Part shown: in pieces, positions 36,423 through 44,994 of the stretch
Layout of the letters: every line of letters starts with the position of its first letter
Position numbering within the stretch: the first letter of the stretch is position 1
NCBI GenBank assembly: GCA_003576905.1
Contig: QEVG01000004.1
Location: 62,001 to 126,000, forward strand
DNA: 64,000 bases
DNA from: Planctomycetota bacterium
Lineage (GTDB): Bacteria > Planctomycetota > Phycisphaerae > UBA1845 > UTPLA1
Reading direction: 5' to 3'
The notes under the pieces: generated by a model
What the model was told of the DNA's origin: nothing
Database searches by the model: none
What the model saw: only the letters and a program-made list of their open reading frames with translations
Program-made: the position numbers and the translations under genes

Positions 36423-37142
36423 TCAGGACTTTTGAATCTGGATCGTCTGCCCGCTGACGAAGCGGCAGGCGGGGGAAAGCAGGGTTTCAACGAGGGAGGC
36501 GACTTCGAGGGGCTCGAGGGCCTGTTCCTCAGGGAAGTCTGGAAACGCGCCGCGGAGCATGTCGGTGTTGACCGCGCCGGGAGCGACGGCATAGACGCGA
36601 ATGCCATCGGCCTGGCCCTCGGCGGCGAGGGCCTTGGTATACAGGTTGACGAAGGCCTTGGCCGCGCCGTAGGCGGCGAAGCCGGGGAAGGGGTCGAGGG
36701 CCGCGACGGACGAGATGTTGACGATCGCGCCGCCGCCGGCCTCGCGCATGTCGGGCCAGACCGCCCGGCAGCAGAGGAAGACGCTTCGGACATTGGTGCG
36801 AAGGACGCGATCGAAGACGGCGGGCTCCATCTGTTCGATCCGGGCGAGGGGGGCGAAGCCGACGTTGTTGACGAGGATGGTGGGCGGGCCGAAGGTCTCG
36901 CGCGTCTCGGCGACGAGCCGCTGGACGGCATCCTCTTCGGTGACATCCGACACGACGGCGAGGGCGCGGCCTCCGTCCATCTCGATGCAGCGGCGGGTCT
37001 CGGCGAGCTGCTCGGCCGTGCGCGACGCGATGGCGACCTGTGCCCCCACGGCGGCAAGGGTTCTTGCGATGGCGCGGCCGATGCCGCGGCCCGCGCCGGT
37101 GACAATGGCGACGGCGCCTTTGAGGTTCACGCTGCTGTTCAT
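36423..37142 (-). CDS. Short-chain dehydrogenase/reductase, FabG-like
   Basis: 239 residues. Classical SDR: cofactor loop VTGAGRGIGRAIARTL, NNVGF (in place of NNAG), catalytic Ser in IVNISSVAALDP and the Tyr-Lys pair YGAAKAF, with PGAVNTDM downstream. NADP preference is suggested by the SRT after strand 2. FabG-type enzymes reduce beta-ketoacyl thioesters, but the substrate here is open. It starts 15 bases after the small Cys-rich membrane gene. Confidence 0.85.
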   Translation of the reverse strand: MNSSVNLKGAVAIVTGAGRGIGRAIARTLAAVGAQVAIASRTAEQLAETRRCIEMDGGRALAVVSDVTEEDAVQRLVAETRETFGPPTILVNNVGFAPLARIEQMEPAVFDRVLRTNVRSVFLCCRAVWPDMREAGGGAIVNISSVAALDPFPGFAAYGAAKAFVNLYTKALAAEGQADGIRVYAVAPGAVNTDMLRGAFPDFPEEQALEPLEVASLVETLLSPACRFVSGQTIQIQKS

Positions 37143-37157
37143 GCCCGCGCCTCCGGG

Positions 37158-37367
37158 TTACCGATCGTCTTTCGCGTCGGCGCCGATCTGGATAAGGTCG
37201 ATGCGGCGGCCGAGGACTTCGGACTCGGGCTTTCCCCCGGCGTCGCAGCCGCAGGCTCCGCCGCACGCGCCGGGGTCCCCGGCGAGCAGAGAGCGGTAGA
37301 TCTGGCGGATCAGAAACAGGGCGCAAGCGCCGACAATGAGAACCACAATGATCAGTTCGGCGGTCAT
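37158..37367 (-). CDS. Small Cys-rich membrane protein (FeoB-associated type)
   Basis: 69 residues. One N-terminal helix (LIIVVLIVGACALFLIRQIY) followed by a Cys cluster, DPGACGGACGCDAGG. The architecture matches the FeoB-associated Cys-rich membrane proteins, though no feoB is present in the window. The cluster could bind a metal. It leads a two-gene unit with the SDR. Confidence 0.7.
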   Translation of the reverse strand: MTAELIIVVLIVGACALFLIRQIYRSLLAGDPGACGGACGCDAGGKPESEVLGRRIDLIQIGADAKDDR

Positions 37368-37560
37368 ACGTGGGGATTTTAAGCGCGCCGAGCGGCCAGG
37401 GCGATGAGATTGTCCGAAGCGCGGCGGGGGCTGTTTTCATCTTAAGTGGGCGGCGGATTGGCCGCGGCCGGCTCCCGGCATAGGATGGCCGGATTGCGTT
37501 TGGCGCGGCCGGCGGCGTGCCCGTGTGGCACGGCGGATGGGCCGGCGGATGGGGCGATGC

Positions 37561-39168
37561 ATGCGGGGCGGAAGTTCGGGAGGACAAGTGGTCGGTCGGT
37601 GGCTGCGGGTTGCAGTTTGGTGGGCGACGGCGGCGACTGCGGCGTGGGGCGGCTGCGCCGAGCCAGGGCCGACGTACTTTCCGGTCGCGCCGCTGGCGGA
37701 GGAGCGTCTGGCCGACGGACGCGTGAGCCGGCTGTATGACCTGTCGGGCGACGGGAGCGCGGATTATTCCGAGGTGCTGTCGGCGGAGGGGCGGGTTGCG
37801 CTGCTGCGGTATGATGTCAACGGGGATGGCACCTTCGAGGAGGAGGTGGCCCGGCGCACGGCGGGCGCCGCCGCGCGGGACAATCGGCACCTGGTGCTGA
37901 TTCTCGACAGCGTGCCATTTGCAATGGTGGATGTGATGTGGCGGCAGGGGCGGTTTCGGTTGTTTGCGCCGCCGAGCCGGGTGATCAGCCCGTTTCCGGT
38001 CATGACGGATCTTTCGCTGGCGGAGTTTTTCGGGACATCCCCATCGCCGGCGGTGGAATCGATGTACTACGACGGCCACGCGCTTCAGGGTGGGTATCTT
38101 AATTACGCGGCGGAGGGAAACGCGGGCTGGAACGCGAATACGAGCTACCACCTGATTCACTTCATTCACAGCGTGGCATACCTTCAGCCGCGGACGTGGT
38201 TCGAGCATGAGCTGGGCAAGATTCAGCGCTTCTTCTACGCGACGGATGACAACCCGTACGTCGGATATGTCGTTACGACATCGGGGCTGGGTGCGCATTT
38301 CGGCCGCGACGGGCACCAGCCGGCGCTGGTGAAGCTGGACCGGTTCTGCCAGTCGGTGATGCACGCGATGCGCGGACGCGTGGAGATTACGCTGATGTCA
38401 GACCATGGGCACAACCTTCTGCCGAGCCGTCGGATTCCGCTGAGCGAACTGCTCGGCGCGATGGGCTATCGCGTGGCGGATCGGCTGGAAGGCCCGCAGG
38501 ACGTGGTCGTGCCGGAGTTCGGCGTCGTGACCTGCGCCGCGGTTTACACGCGGTCGGCGGCGAGCGTGGCGCGGGACCTGGCGGGGGTGGACGGGATTGA
38601 TCTGACAATGCACAGGGAGGGCGAAGCGGTGATGGTGCGGAGCCGCCGGGGCGTCGCGCGGGTGTGGCGCGGAACGGGAGGCTATGGGTACGCGTGCGAA
38701 GAGGGCGATCCGCTGGAGCTTCGGGCGATTCTCGACGGGCTGCGCGCCGACGGAGCCGAGCGCGCCGACGGTACATTTGATGACCGGGTGCTGTTTGAGG
38801 CGACGAAGGGGCATCGGTACCCGGACGCCCTGCAGCGGGTGTGGCGTCCGTTTGACGGCTTGATGACGTACACGCCGGACGTTCTGGTTTCGGTGGAGGA
38901 CGGCTGGCATGCAGGCAGCGCGCTTCAGACGGAACTTGTGGATATTTCGTCGACGCACGGGAGCCTGAATGCGGCATCGTCGCTGGGCTTTGTGATGTCG
39001 ACGGCGGGGAGCGTGCCCGAGTACGTGCGGATGGAGGATCTTCGGCGGGAGCTTCGGGCGCTGGGGGTGCCGTTTGAGGTGGCCGAGCCGGAGCGCGCAG
39101 CGCCGGGAACGCCTCGTTCAATGGCGGAACCGATGAAGTCTTCCGGGTCGAATCAGCCGGGAGTGTGA
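37561..39168 (+). CDS. Alkaline-phosphatase-superfamily-like lipoprotein with EF-hand-like motifs
   Basis: About 535 residues. The start is uncertain: ATG 37561 is used, but ATG 37525 and GTG 37588 (with GGGAGG just before it) are possible. A signal region ends at AAWGGCAEPG, a likely lipidation site. Next come two calcium-loop-like motifs, DLSGDGSADYSE and DVNGDGTFEEE. The body begins HLVLILDSVPFAMVD, where an alkaline-phosphatase metal-binding Asp is expected, and contains LMSDHGHN, the characteristic metal-binding DHG/H of phosphodiesterases and sulfatases. A hydrolase of phosphate or sulfate esters is suggested, not proven. Confidence 0.65.
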   Translation: MRGGSSGGQVVGRWLRVAVWWATAATAAWGGCAEPGPTYFPVAPLAEERLADGRVSRLYDLSGDGSADYSEVLSAEGRVALLRYDVNGDGTFEEEVARRTAGAAARDNRHLVLILDSVPFAMVDVMWRQGRFRLFAPPSRVISPFPVMTDLSLAEFFGTSPSPAVESMYYDGHALQGGYLNYAAEGNAGWNANTSYHLIHFIHSVAYLQPRTWFEHELGKIQRFFYATDDNPYVGYVVTTSGLGAHFGRDGHQPALVKLDRFCQSVMHAMRGRVEITLMSDHGHNLLPSRRIPLSELLGAMGYRVADRLEGPQDVVVPEFGVVTCAAVYTRSAASVARDLAGVDGIDLTMHREGEAVMVRSRRGVARVWRGTGGYGYACEEGDPLELRAILDGLRADGAERADGTFDDRVLFEATKGHRYPDALQRVWRPFDGLMTYTPDVLVSVEDGWHAGSALQTELVDISSTHGSLNAASSLGFVMSTAGSVPEYVRMEDLRRELRALGVPFEVAEPERAAPGTPRSMAEPMKSSGSNQPGV

Positions 39169-40304
39169 ACGCTTCGCGCGTGGCGACGGGCGGCGCCCTG
39201 GCCCCAGCGCTGGGAGGCGGCGTAGTCAAGCATGAGGGCCATGCGCTCCTGGGTGAACGCGGGGTACTTGATGCCGAGCGATTCGCGCAGGCGCCGGGTG
39301 TTGGATTCGTCGAAGTGCGGCTGGTGGTGGAGTCGCGGCAGCAGCAGATCGTACTTTTCGAAGAGCAGCGATTCGGCCATGGTCTTGTCGGGCGGGAGCG
39401 TGTCGCTGTCGACGAACTGTCCGCCGGTGATGCGGAAGTACTGTTCGAGATAGGTCTTGAAGACGGCCCAGGTCGGCGGGTTCGGGTCGGTGAGGTGATA
39501 GATTTGCCCGTGACACGCGGGGTCGAGGATGATTTCGGCAATCATTCGGGCTGCGTAATCGACCGGGACGAGGTTTTGAATCTGAATGTCGGGTCGGCCG
39601 GGGATGCGATGAGGGATGTGGGCGATATCGCCGTTGGAACTCTCGCCAAACTCGCTTCGCATGAGGTTCAGGACGCGAGCAAACTGGTAAAAGCCGCCGA
39701 ACTGGGTGGTGTACCCCGTATTCGAGTCGCCGATGATGAAGCTCGGCCGCATGACGGTGAGGACGTTGCCGTTGTCGCCGGCCCATTGGGCGAGCATCTC
39801 TTCGGCGACCCACTTGGTCTCCTCGTACTCTGTCTGGAACGAGGGCGGCCGGGTGTGGAATACTTCGCGAATGACGTTGGTGTGCGTGCCGCAGACGTAG
39901 GCCGTGCTGACGGAGTGCATCCGCGTGACGTGGTGGCGGTCGGCCCATTCAAGCAGGGTGCGCGTGCCTTCGACGTTGGTCTTGTAGGGTTCGCCGTTGC
40001 CGTTCGAAAAAAGCTGGAGGCTCGCGGCGCAGGCGAGGATGTCGTCGGTCGGGCCCCACTCTCCGTCGGGCAGGGACTCGGGAAGCGCGCCCTCGCGCAG
40101 GAGAAGCTGGCCGGTCGTGATGTAGTCGTTGATCTCGATGCCGAGGGGGCGCATCATGCCGGCGAGGCGGTGGCGCGAGTCCTGTAGCGGGGAGCGGAGC
40201 AGGGCCACGACCCGCCGCCCGCGCTGCATCAGTTCTTTCAGAACATACTGGCCAAGAAACCCCGTGGCGCCGGTCATCAAGGTGGTCGGTCTGTGCTGCG
40301 TCAT
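39153..40304 (-). CDS. Extended SDR, thioester-reductase/NAD-epimerase-like
   Basis: 383 residues from ATG 40304 (MTQHRPTTLMTGATG). NAD(P)-binding TGATGFLGQYVLKELMQRG at the N terminus, the catalytic pair in EYEETKWVAEEML (YxxxK), and the family segment VMRPSFIIGDSNTG. It resembles the reductase domains that release thioesters as aldehydes or alcohols, and male-sterility-type fatty acyl reductases, although stand-alone here. It overlaps the 3' end of the convergent lipoprotein gene by 16 bases. A substrate cannot be named. Confidence 0.8.
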   Translation of the reverse strand: MTQHRPTTLMTGATGFLGQYVLKELMQRGRRVVALLRSPLQDSRHRLAGMMRPLGIEINDYITTGQLLLREGALPESLPDGEWGPTDDILACAASLQLFSNGNGEPYKTNVEGTRTLLEWADRHHVTRMHSVSTAYVCGTHTNVIREVFHTRPPSFQTEYEETKWVAEEMLAQWAGDNGNVLTVMRPSFIIGDSNTGYTTQFGGFYQFARVLNLMRSEFGESSNGDIAHIPHRIPGRPDIQIQNLVPVDYAARMIAEIILDPACHGQIYHLTDPNPPTWAVFKTYLEQYFRITGGQFVDSDTLPPDKTMAESLLFEKYDLLLPRLHHQPHFDESNTRRLRESLGIKYPAFTQERMALMLDYAASQRWGQGAARRHARSVHTPG

Positions 40305-41044
40305 TCGGTCTCGCACCAATCGTCCGCCTGCTCCCATGCCGCGTGTCGGCTGCGACGCGATGTCGCCGGAGTCGGTGGACTGTACTTGTACTCGATAATA
40401 AAACGTTTCCGACAGGTACCCTGGCGGGTCTGTCCCGTAGGTTTAGACACGTCCCGCCGTCGAACGGGAGCGGGCTCGGCCCGGAAATCCTTCTCGGCGC
40501 CGATGGGGCTGCCTTTCCGCGGGACCGCGACCACCCGCGAACTTGCGACCCGGTTTGGCCGAATACCCGGCCGGGGCTGCGGCTTCCTGCCGGACGAATC
40601 GCGCCGGACTTCCCGATTGTCCGCGCCCGAACCATGCGCTTTTTGCCGCCCGATTCTGAATCGATGGGCCCGACCGGGGCATTGCGGCTCGCCGCGCCCG
40701 CGATCACGACAAAAAGCAAACATAACATATTGGAGGCGCCGCCGGGCTTTCGCAAGCCCTTTTCTGATAGGCGGTAGGCGGCGCAAACGGGCGGGGGCGC
40801 GGCCCTTCCGGGGGTCTCAGACGGGGCACGCGGCTGGACAATCCGACGGATTCGGGGGGTGCAGTAAGGTCCGGCCGGAGTGCCTCGTGTGCCCCTGGTT
40901 TGACCGGGGGCGGTCTATCGCTGACAAAGGCGGTTTGGCGGGAAGGGGCCGGGTCTGCGGCTCTGCTCTCCGGGACAGTCGGGCCAGATCGCCGGACGCC
41001 AGGCGGCGGCGTGTATACATGATTGAGGATTGGGCGAGCCTCGC
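40305..41044. other. Intergenic region between divergent genes
   Basis: 740 bases without a credible gene. An unusual AT-rich patch occurs at about 40386-40411 (ACTCGATAATAAAACG) and may belong to the SDR promoter. A TATACAT at 41014-41020 is a candidate -10 for the hydrolase gene. Open frames present are Arg/Pro/Ala rich and read as composition artefacts. Confidence 0.4.
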
Positions 41045-42343
41045 ATGATCTTCGGGCAGTTTTCGGAACAGTCCTTTGTCCTCGAGCCGGGTGATCTTGT
41101 ACCGGCGCGCGGGTCGAGGGCGCTGCTGGAACAGGGGGACACGCGCGGCTGGCTGGCGGAGATGCATGAGAGGCTGAGGCACCTTCTGCCGAAGGGGCCT
41201 CGGGCGCTGGTGACGGAGGATCTGACCGATAAGGAGGGCCGGCCGATCGACGTGTTCGGGCACTTCGGCATCGACCGCGGCGGCCTAGCGAGTTTACGGC
41301 ACAACTACCACGGGCTGGCACACACGGCGCAGGCGTCCGGGGCGACCTCGGAGGAAGAGAAGCCGACGCCGCCGTGGCCGGGGTTTGAGGATGTGTGGAT
41401 ACCGGTGGGCGCCGGCGTGGAAGTATCCGGGCGGATCGGCTTTGCGCGGCGGCGGGACGGTTCGGTGGCGGACGCGGACTGCATCGTGATCCTTCCGGGG
41501 ATACTGGGGGACAACAACGTGCTTCGGACGCGGGACCTGGCCGCGGCGCTGGTGTCAAGCGGATTGCACGCGCTGGCGCTGGAGCTTCGGGGGCACGGGG
41601 CGACCTGGCGCGGACGGCCGGACCTGTTTTACACGTTCGGGGGGCTGGAGACGCTCGACCTGCTTGCCGTGTCGCGCTGGCTCGAGGCGCGGCCGCACAT
41701 CCGCCGCGCGGGGCTGGTGGGGTTCTGCTGGGGGGCGAACCACGCGCTTCTGGCGGCGTTCATGGATACGGGGCCGCGCGATCACCCGAGCCTGACGCAG
41801 CGGCTGGCGGAGATCCAGGGGCAGGTGCCTGACGAACGGCACTTCCGTGCGGGGATGATCGCCTTTTCGCCGGTGCTGCGGTTTGAGGAGCTTCTGGCCG
41901 AGCTGAAGCGGCCGTGGTCGAAGTTTCGCAACGCGGTCATGGCGGGGATGCAGACATCGATCCGGAGCCGGATGACGCGGCGCGGATACGCAAACCCGAC
42001 CGGGAGCCTGCTCGATCTGATCCACGCCGAGTTCGCCCGGTCGCCGCTGTCGTACGCCGACGGCGTGAAGGACGCGATCCACATGCTGCGGTTCCTGCCG
42101 TACGACGGGCTGGCGGAGGGCGACAAGCTGCGCGACATCCGCGTGCCGCTGCTCCTCGTGCACGCGGCGAACGACCCGCTGGCGCCGGCGCAGGATGTCG
42201 CCGACCTTGCCGCGCGGGTGCGGAACCCGCGGCTGGCGGCGCTGGTCCTGGCGGGCGGAGGGCACGTGGGCTTCGCGGCGTACGCGAAGGCGTATTACTT
42301 CAACCTCATCCTGAACTTCTTCGCCGCCGGCGCCAGCGCCTGA
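41045..42343 (+). CDS. Alpha/beta-hydrolase with cysteine nucleophile
   Basis: 432 residues from ATG 41045 (a TTG at 41030 is an alternative). Oxyanion region VILPGILGDNN, strand-helix LELRGHGATW, nucleophile elbow GLVGFCWGANHALL with Cys in place of Ser, acid region HAANDPLAPAQD and His in GGGHVGF. Large cap between residues about 245 and 345. The layout is close to YheT-like hydrolases; the Cys elbow recalls dienelactone hydrolase. No signal peptide. Substrate unknown. Confidence 0.8.
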   Translation: MIFGQFSEQSFVLEPGDLVPARGSRALLEQGDTRGWLAEMHERLRHLLPKGPRALVTEDLTDKEGRPIDVFGHFGIDRGGLASLRHNYHGLAHTAQASGATSEEEKPTPPWPGFEDVWIPVGAGVEVSGRIGFARRRDGSVADADCIVILPGILGDNNVLRTRDLAAALVSSGLHALALELRGHGATWRGRPDLFYTFGGLETLDLLAVSRWLEARPHIRRAGLVGFCWGANHALLAAFMDTGPRDHPSLTQRLAEIQGQVPDERHFRAGMIAFSPVLRFEELLAELKRPWSKFRNAVMAGMQTSIRSRMTRRGYANPTGSLLDLIHAEFARSPLSYADGVKDAIHMLRFLPYDGLAEGDKLRDIRVPLLLVHAANDPLAPAQDVADLAARVRNPRLAALVLAGGGHVGFAAYAKAYYFNLILNFFAAGASA

Positions 42344-42461
42344 TCGGCCTCCTCCGGCGGCGACTCGGTCAGCGTGTGGAGCATTGCAGCGAGGCAGGAC
42401 CCGACACGTTTCAGTTTTCGCCGGCGCAGGTTTTCACTAATATCAACTCATGGCTGGATGA

Positions 42462-42673
42462 CCCACGGAAATCAGCCGAATCATTGCAGCATCGCCCAGC
42501 CAGATGCTGAACCTGCACAAACAGTTGAACGCCTGGGCGGACCACGAGAAACCCGCCCTCCAGCGCTAAATCGACGCCACCGACCGCCAGATGACCAGCT
42601 CGTCCATGTACTCTACAGCCGTACCGACGACGAAATCTGCATCGTCGAGGAATCATCGAAACGGGTTGAGTAG
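42462..42673 (+). pseudogene. C-terminal remnant of a DNA methyltransferase/type IIG restriction enzyme
   Basis: Read in two frames, the stretch gives MLNLHKQLNAW, then ALQR, stop, IDATDRQ, and after a one-base deletion near 42592 DQLVHVLYSRTDDEICIVEE. This is the conserved C-terminal tail of Eco57I/BREX-type adenine methyltransferases (usually QIDATDRQIDxLVYxLYGLTxEEIxIVE). Only about 65 codons survive, with one nonsense codon (TAA, about 42567) and one frameshift. Everything upstream of 42462 is lost. It ends in TAG directly before the DUF4258 remnant, the arrangement seen in intact loci. Confidence 0.75.
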
Positions 42674-42820
42674 ATGAACATCGCCCTTCACCCCCATGCC
42701 CTTGAAAGGCTTGCCGAGCGCGGCGCAATCGAGGAGGAGGTTATCGCCACCGTCCTGCAGGGTGAATCATTTCCCGCCAAGTTCGGCCGCACGGGCTTTT
42801 GAAGGAACTTCGCTTATTGT
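42674..42820 (+). pseudogene. DUF4258 gene broken by a nonsense codon
   Basis: MNIALHPHALERLAERGAIE opens a DUF4258 protein, continuing EEEVIATVLQGESFPAKFGRTGF and then TGA (42800-42802) followed in frame by RNFAYC. In the family the text is GRTGFRRNF, so the TGA corresponds to an ancestral CGA Arg codon. Beyond about 42820 similarity is lost, so it is also 3'-truncated. DUF4258 genes often sit next to restriction-modification or toxin-antitoxin genes. Confidence 0.7.
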
Positions 42821-42949
42821 CTTTTGCCCCTTTCTCAACGAACGGCCAATCATCAGTTTTCGGCGGCATCGCCGCTGCGCGGGGCGGAGCCATGGCCGGG
42901 CGAGAGGTCTGCCGCGCTCGCGCTGGCTAAGTCCCCTGGGCCCGTGCGA

Positions 42950-44716
42950 TCAGCTAGTCGACTGGGTCAAGCCGCCTCGGCGGCGCATGAACCGCCAACC
43001 GGCCAGTCCGGCGATCGAGCCGAGCAGGCCGGCGCCGAGGCCGATGCCGCAGTCGCAGCCGCACGCACCGGGGTTGGTTTTGCTGGGGTCATTGGGACAG
43101 AGGTCGCTCGTGAGACAGTCGGGTACGCCGTCACTGTTGGCATCCATGTCGGCCACGCCGCAGCCGCACGCGCTGGGATTGGTCTTGTAGGAGTCGGCGG
43201 GGCAGAGGTCGAAGAGATCGGGCGTGCCGTCGGCGTCGTTGTCGGCAAGATTGAGGACCCCAAGCACGACCGGCCGGCTGTTCAACGTCGCTTGGCAGGC
43301 GGCGGTGATCTCGACATCGTACACGCCCGCGTCCTCCACCAACGCGCCGGTGATGAGCAGCGTCGCCGTCGTCGTGCCGCTGAACCGGCCGCCGTCTGAC
43401 AGCGGGATGCCGTCGCGTCGCCAGCGAGAGGACGCAGTCCCGTTGGCGACGACCTGGAAGGTGGCGTCCTGGCCTTGCATGATGGTCATGCCGGCCGGCT
43501 GCTGCACAATCTCGAAGGATGATGTGTCATTGATCAGCACCGCGATGCCTTCGTCCGTCGACCTGACGAGGTCGGGCCGGCCGTCGCCGTTGAGATCGGC
43601 GATGCCCAACGAGTTACCCTGCGTAAAACCGTCGGGCGCCGGGAAAAAAAGCGGCGAACCAAGAAGCGCATCACGGGGGGAAAAGACCGTGAAGCGCCCG
43701 GCTTCATTCGCGACGATCACTTCGGGCATGCCGTCGCCGTTCAGGTCGGCCAAGTCCGCCGCCTGCGGCCGAAAGCCAATTGTGAATTCCGTGGAATCGA
43801 AGCCGATGTTGCGTGTTTCGCCGAAGGTCCCGTCGCCACGGCCCAGAAGCAGCGACACGTCACTGGACCAGGCATTTGCCGTGAGCAGGTCGGGTGTACC
43901 GTCCCCGTTCAGGTCGCGGATGGCCACCGATCGCGGGAAGCTGGAAAACTGTGTGCTGGAGCCGGACCAATAGAGGTGCGGCTCGCCAAATGTGCCGTCG
44001 CCGTTGCCAAGCATCACGCTGGCGACGCCACGTTCCTGAGAGCTGCTTTCGCCCGCTCGTGCCAAGTCCGGCTTGTTGTCGCCGTTGATGTCGCCGATGG
44101 TGATTCCGGAAGCGCCTATCGCGCCGGAAGGAACCACGATCATCGCGCCAACCGTGCCGTCGCCGTTGCCCAGAAAGACAGCGATGTCGCCCAACCTTGC
44201 CACGGCCACATCGAGCTGGCCGTCGTTGTTCACATCACCGACGGCCACGCGAAAGTTGATCCCCGCCGAGAAGGACACCGGCGCGGCAAACGTGCCGTCG
44301 CCATTGCCCAGCGACACCGAGGCGACTCCAAGGATGTTGGCCGCCACCAGGTCGAGTATGCCGTCGCCGTTCATGTCACCGAGCGCGACGTCATTGGGCG
44401 GGTACGAACTCGGTTGCGTGATGACCGGAGCGAATGTGCCGTCGGCATTGCCCAGGAACACGGAGATTTCTTGTAACGACTCACCTCGGCGGCCCAGCAC
44501 GACGTCGGGGCGGCCGTCGCCGCTTACATCGCCGATGGCCATGCAAGTGGCACGCAGGTCGGGCTTAGGTAACGCGGGATATTCAACCGCACCGGAAAAG
44601 GAGGGTGGGCATTGCGCCTGCACGGGCGGCGACAAGTACGTCGAGAAGGCGACCGCGACAGCCAAGCCGCGGGGCAGAAAAGGGGACGGGAGTCGTTGAT
44701 TAGTTCCCTTGCTCAT
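42950..44716 (-). CDS. Surface FG-GAP/VCBS repeat protein with C-terminal membrane anchor
   Basis: 588 residues from ATG 44716 (MSKGTNQRL), giving a signal peptide ending PPVQAQ. The open frame runs upstream to 45463, but that part is antisense to the transposase remnant. Seven FG-GAP repeats with calcium loops (GDVSGDGRPDVV, GDMNGDGILDLV, GDVNNDGQLDVA and similar) predict a beta-propeller to about residue 400. An Ig-like domain follows (PAGMTIMQGQDATFQVVANG), then thrombospondin-type-3-like calcium repeats (DNDADGTPDLFDLCP, DANSDGVPDC) and a C-terminal hydrophobic helix with Arg cluster (WRFMRRRGG), a sorting-tail pattern. Confidence 0.85.
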   Translation of the reverse strand: MSKGTNQRLPSPFLPRGLAVAVAFSTYLSPPVQAQCPPSFSGAVEYPALPKPDLRATCMAIGDVSGDGRPDVVLGRRGESLQEISVFLGNADGTFAPVITQPSSYPPNDVALGDMNGDGILDLVAANILGVASVSLGNGDGTFAAPVSFSAGINFRVAVGDVNNDGQLDVAVARLGDIAVFLGNGDGTVGAMIVVPSGAIGASGITIGDINGDNKPDLARAGESSSQERGVASVMLGNGDGTFGEPHLYWSGSSTQFSSFPRSVAIRDLNGDGTPDLLTANAWSSDVSLLLGRGDGTFGETRNIGFDSTEFTIGFRPQAADLADLNGDGMPEVIVANEAGRFTVFSPRDALLGSPLFFPAPDGFTQGNSLGIADLNGDGRPDLVRSTDEGIAVLINDTSSFEIVQQPAGMTIMQGQDATFQVVANGTASSRWRRDGIPLSDGGRFSGTTTATLLITGALVEDAGVYDVEITAACQATLNSRPVVLGVLNLADNDADGTPDLFDLCPADSYKTNPSACGCGVADMDANSDGVPDCLTSDLCPNDPSKTNPGACGCDCGIGLGAGLLGSIAGLAGWRFMRRRGGLTQSTS

Positions 44717-44994
44717 GCAGGGCACCCATTCCGGCTCTTCGGATTGACATGATCCGACATTTCCCATTTGACCGTGCCCGGCTACGCCGCCGGGCCGTGT
44801 TCCGTTATTGTACCAACGCCCCCCGCCCCCCCAGTTGCGCCGTTCATCTTTTCGAGTTTTCTCCGGTCTCACGGGCTGAAACGGTCGCCTTCTGACGTGC
44901 CAAAGGGGCGTATCGGCCACGGTTCTTGCGGTCGGCGCAGGGAATCCCGGTGGACCATCGCGGCGGGAGCCATTCTGAGAGGCTTGTCTAGCCA

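Noticed and set aside
36529-38364. 611-codon minus-strand Arg/Pro-rich frame
   Set aside because: It covers parts of three real genes in other frames, and its composition is that of translated GC-rich antisense.
40293-41048. Plus-strand 251-codon frame in the SDR-hydrolase gap
   Set aside because: Arg/Pro/Gly-rich, no ribosome site, no motif; treated as non-coding.
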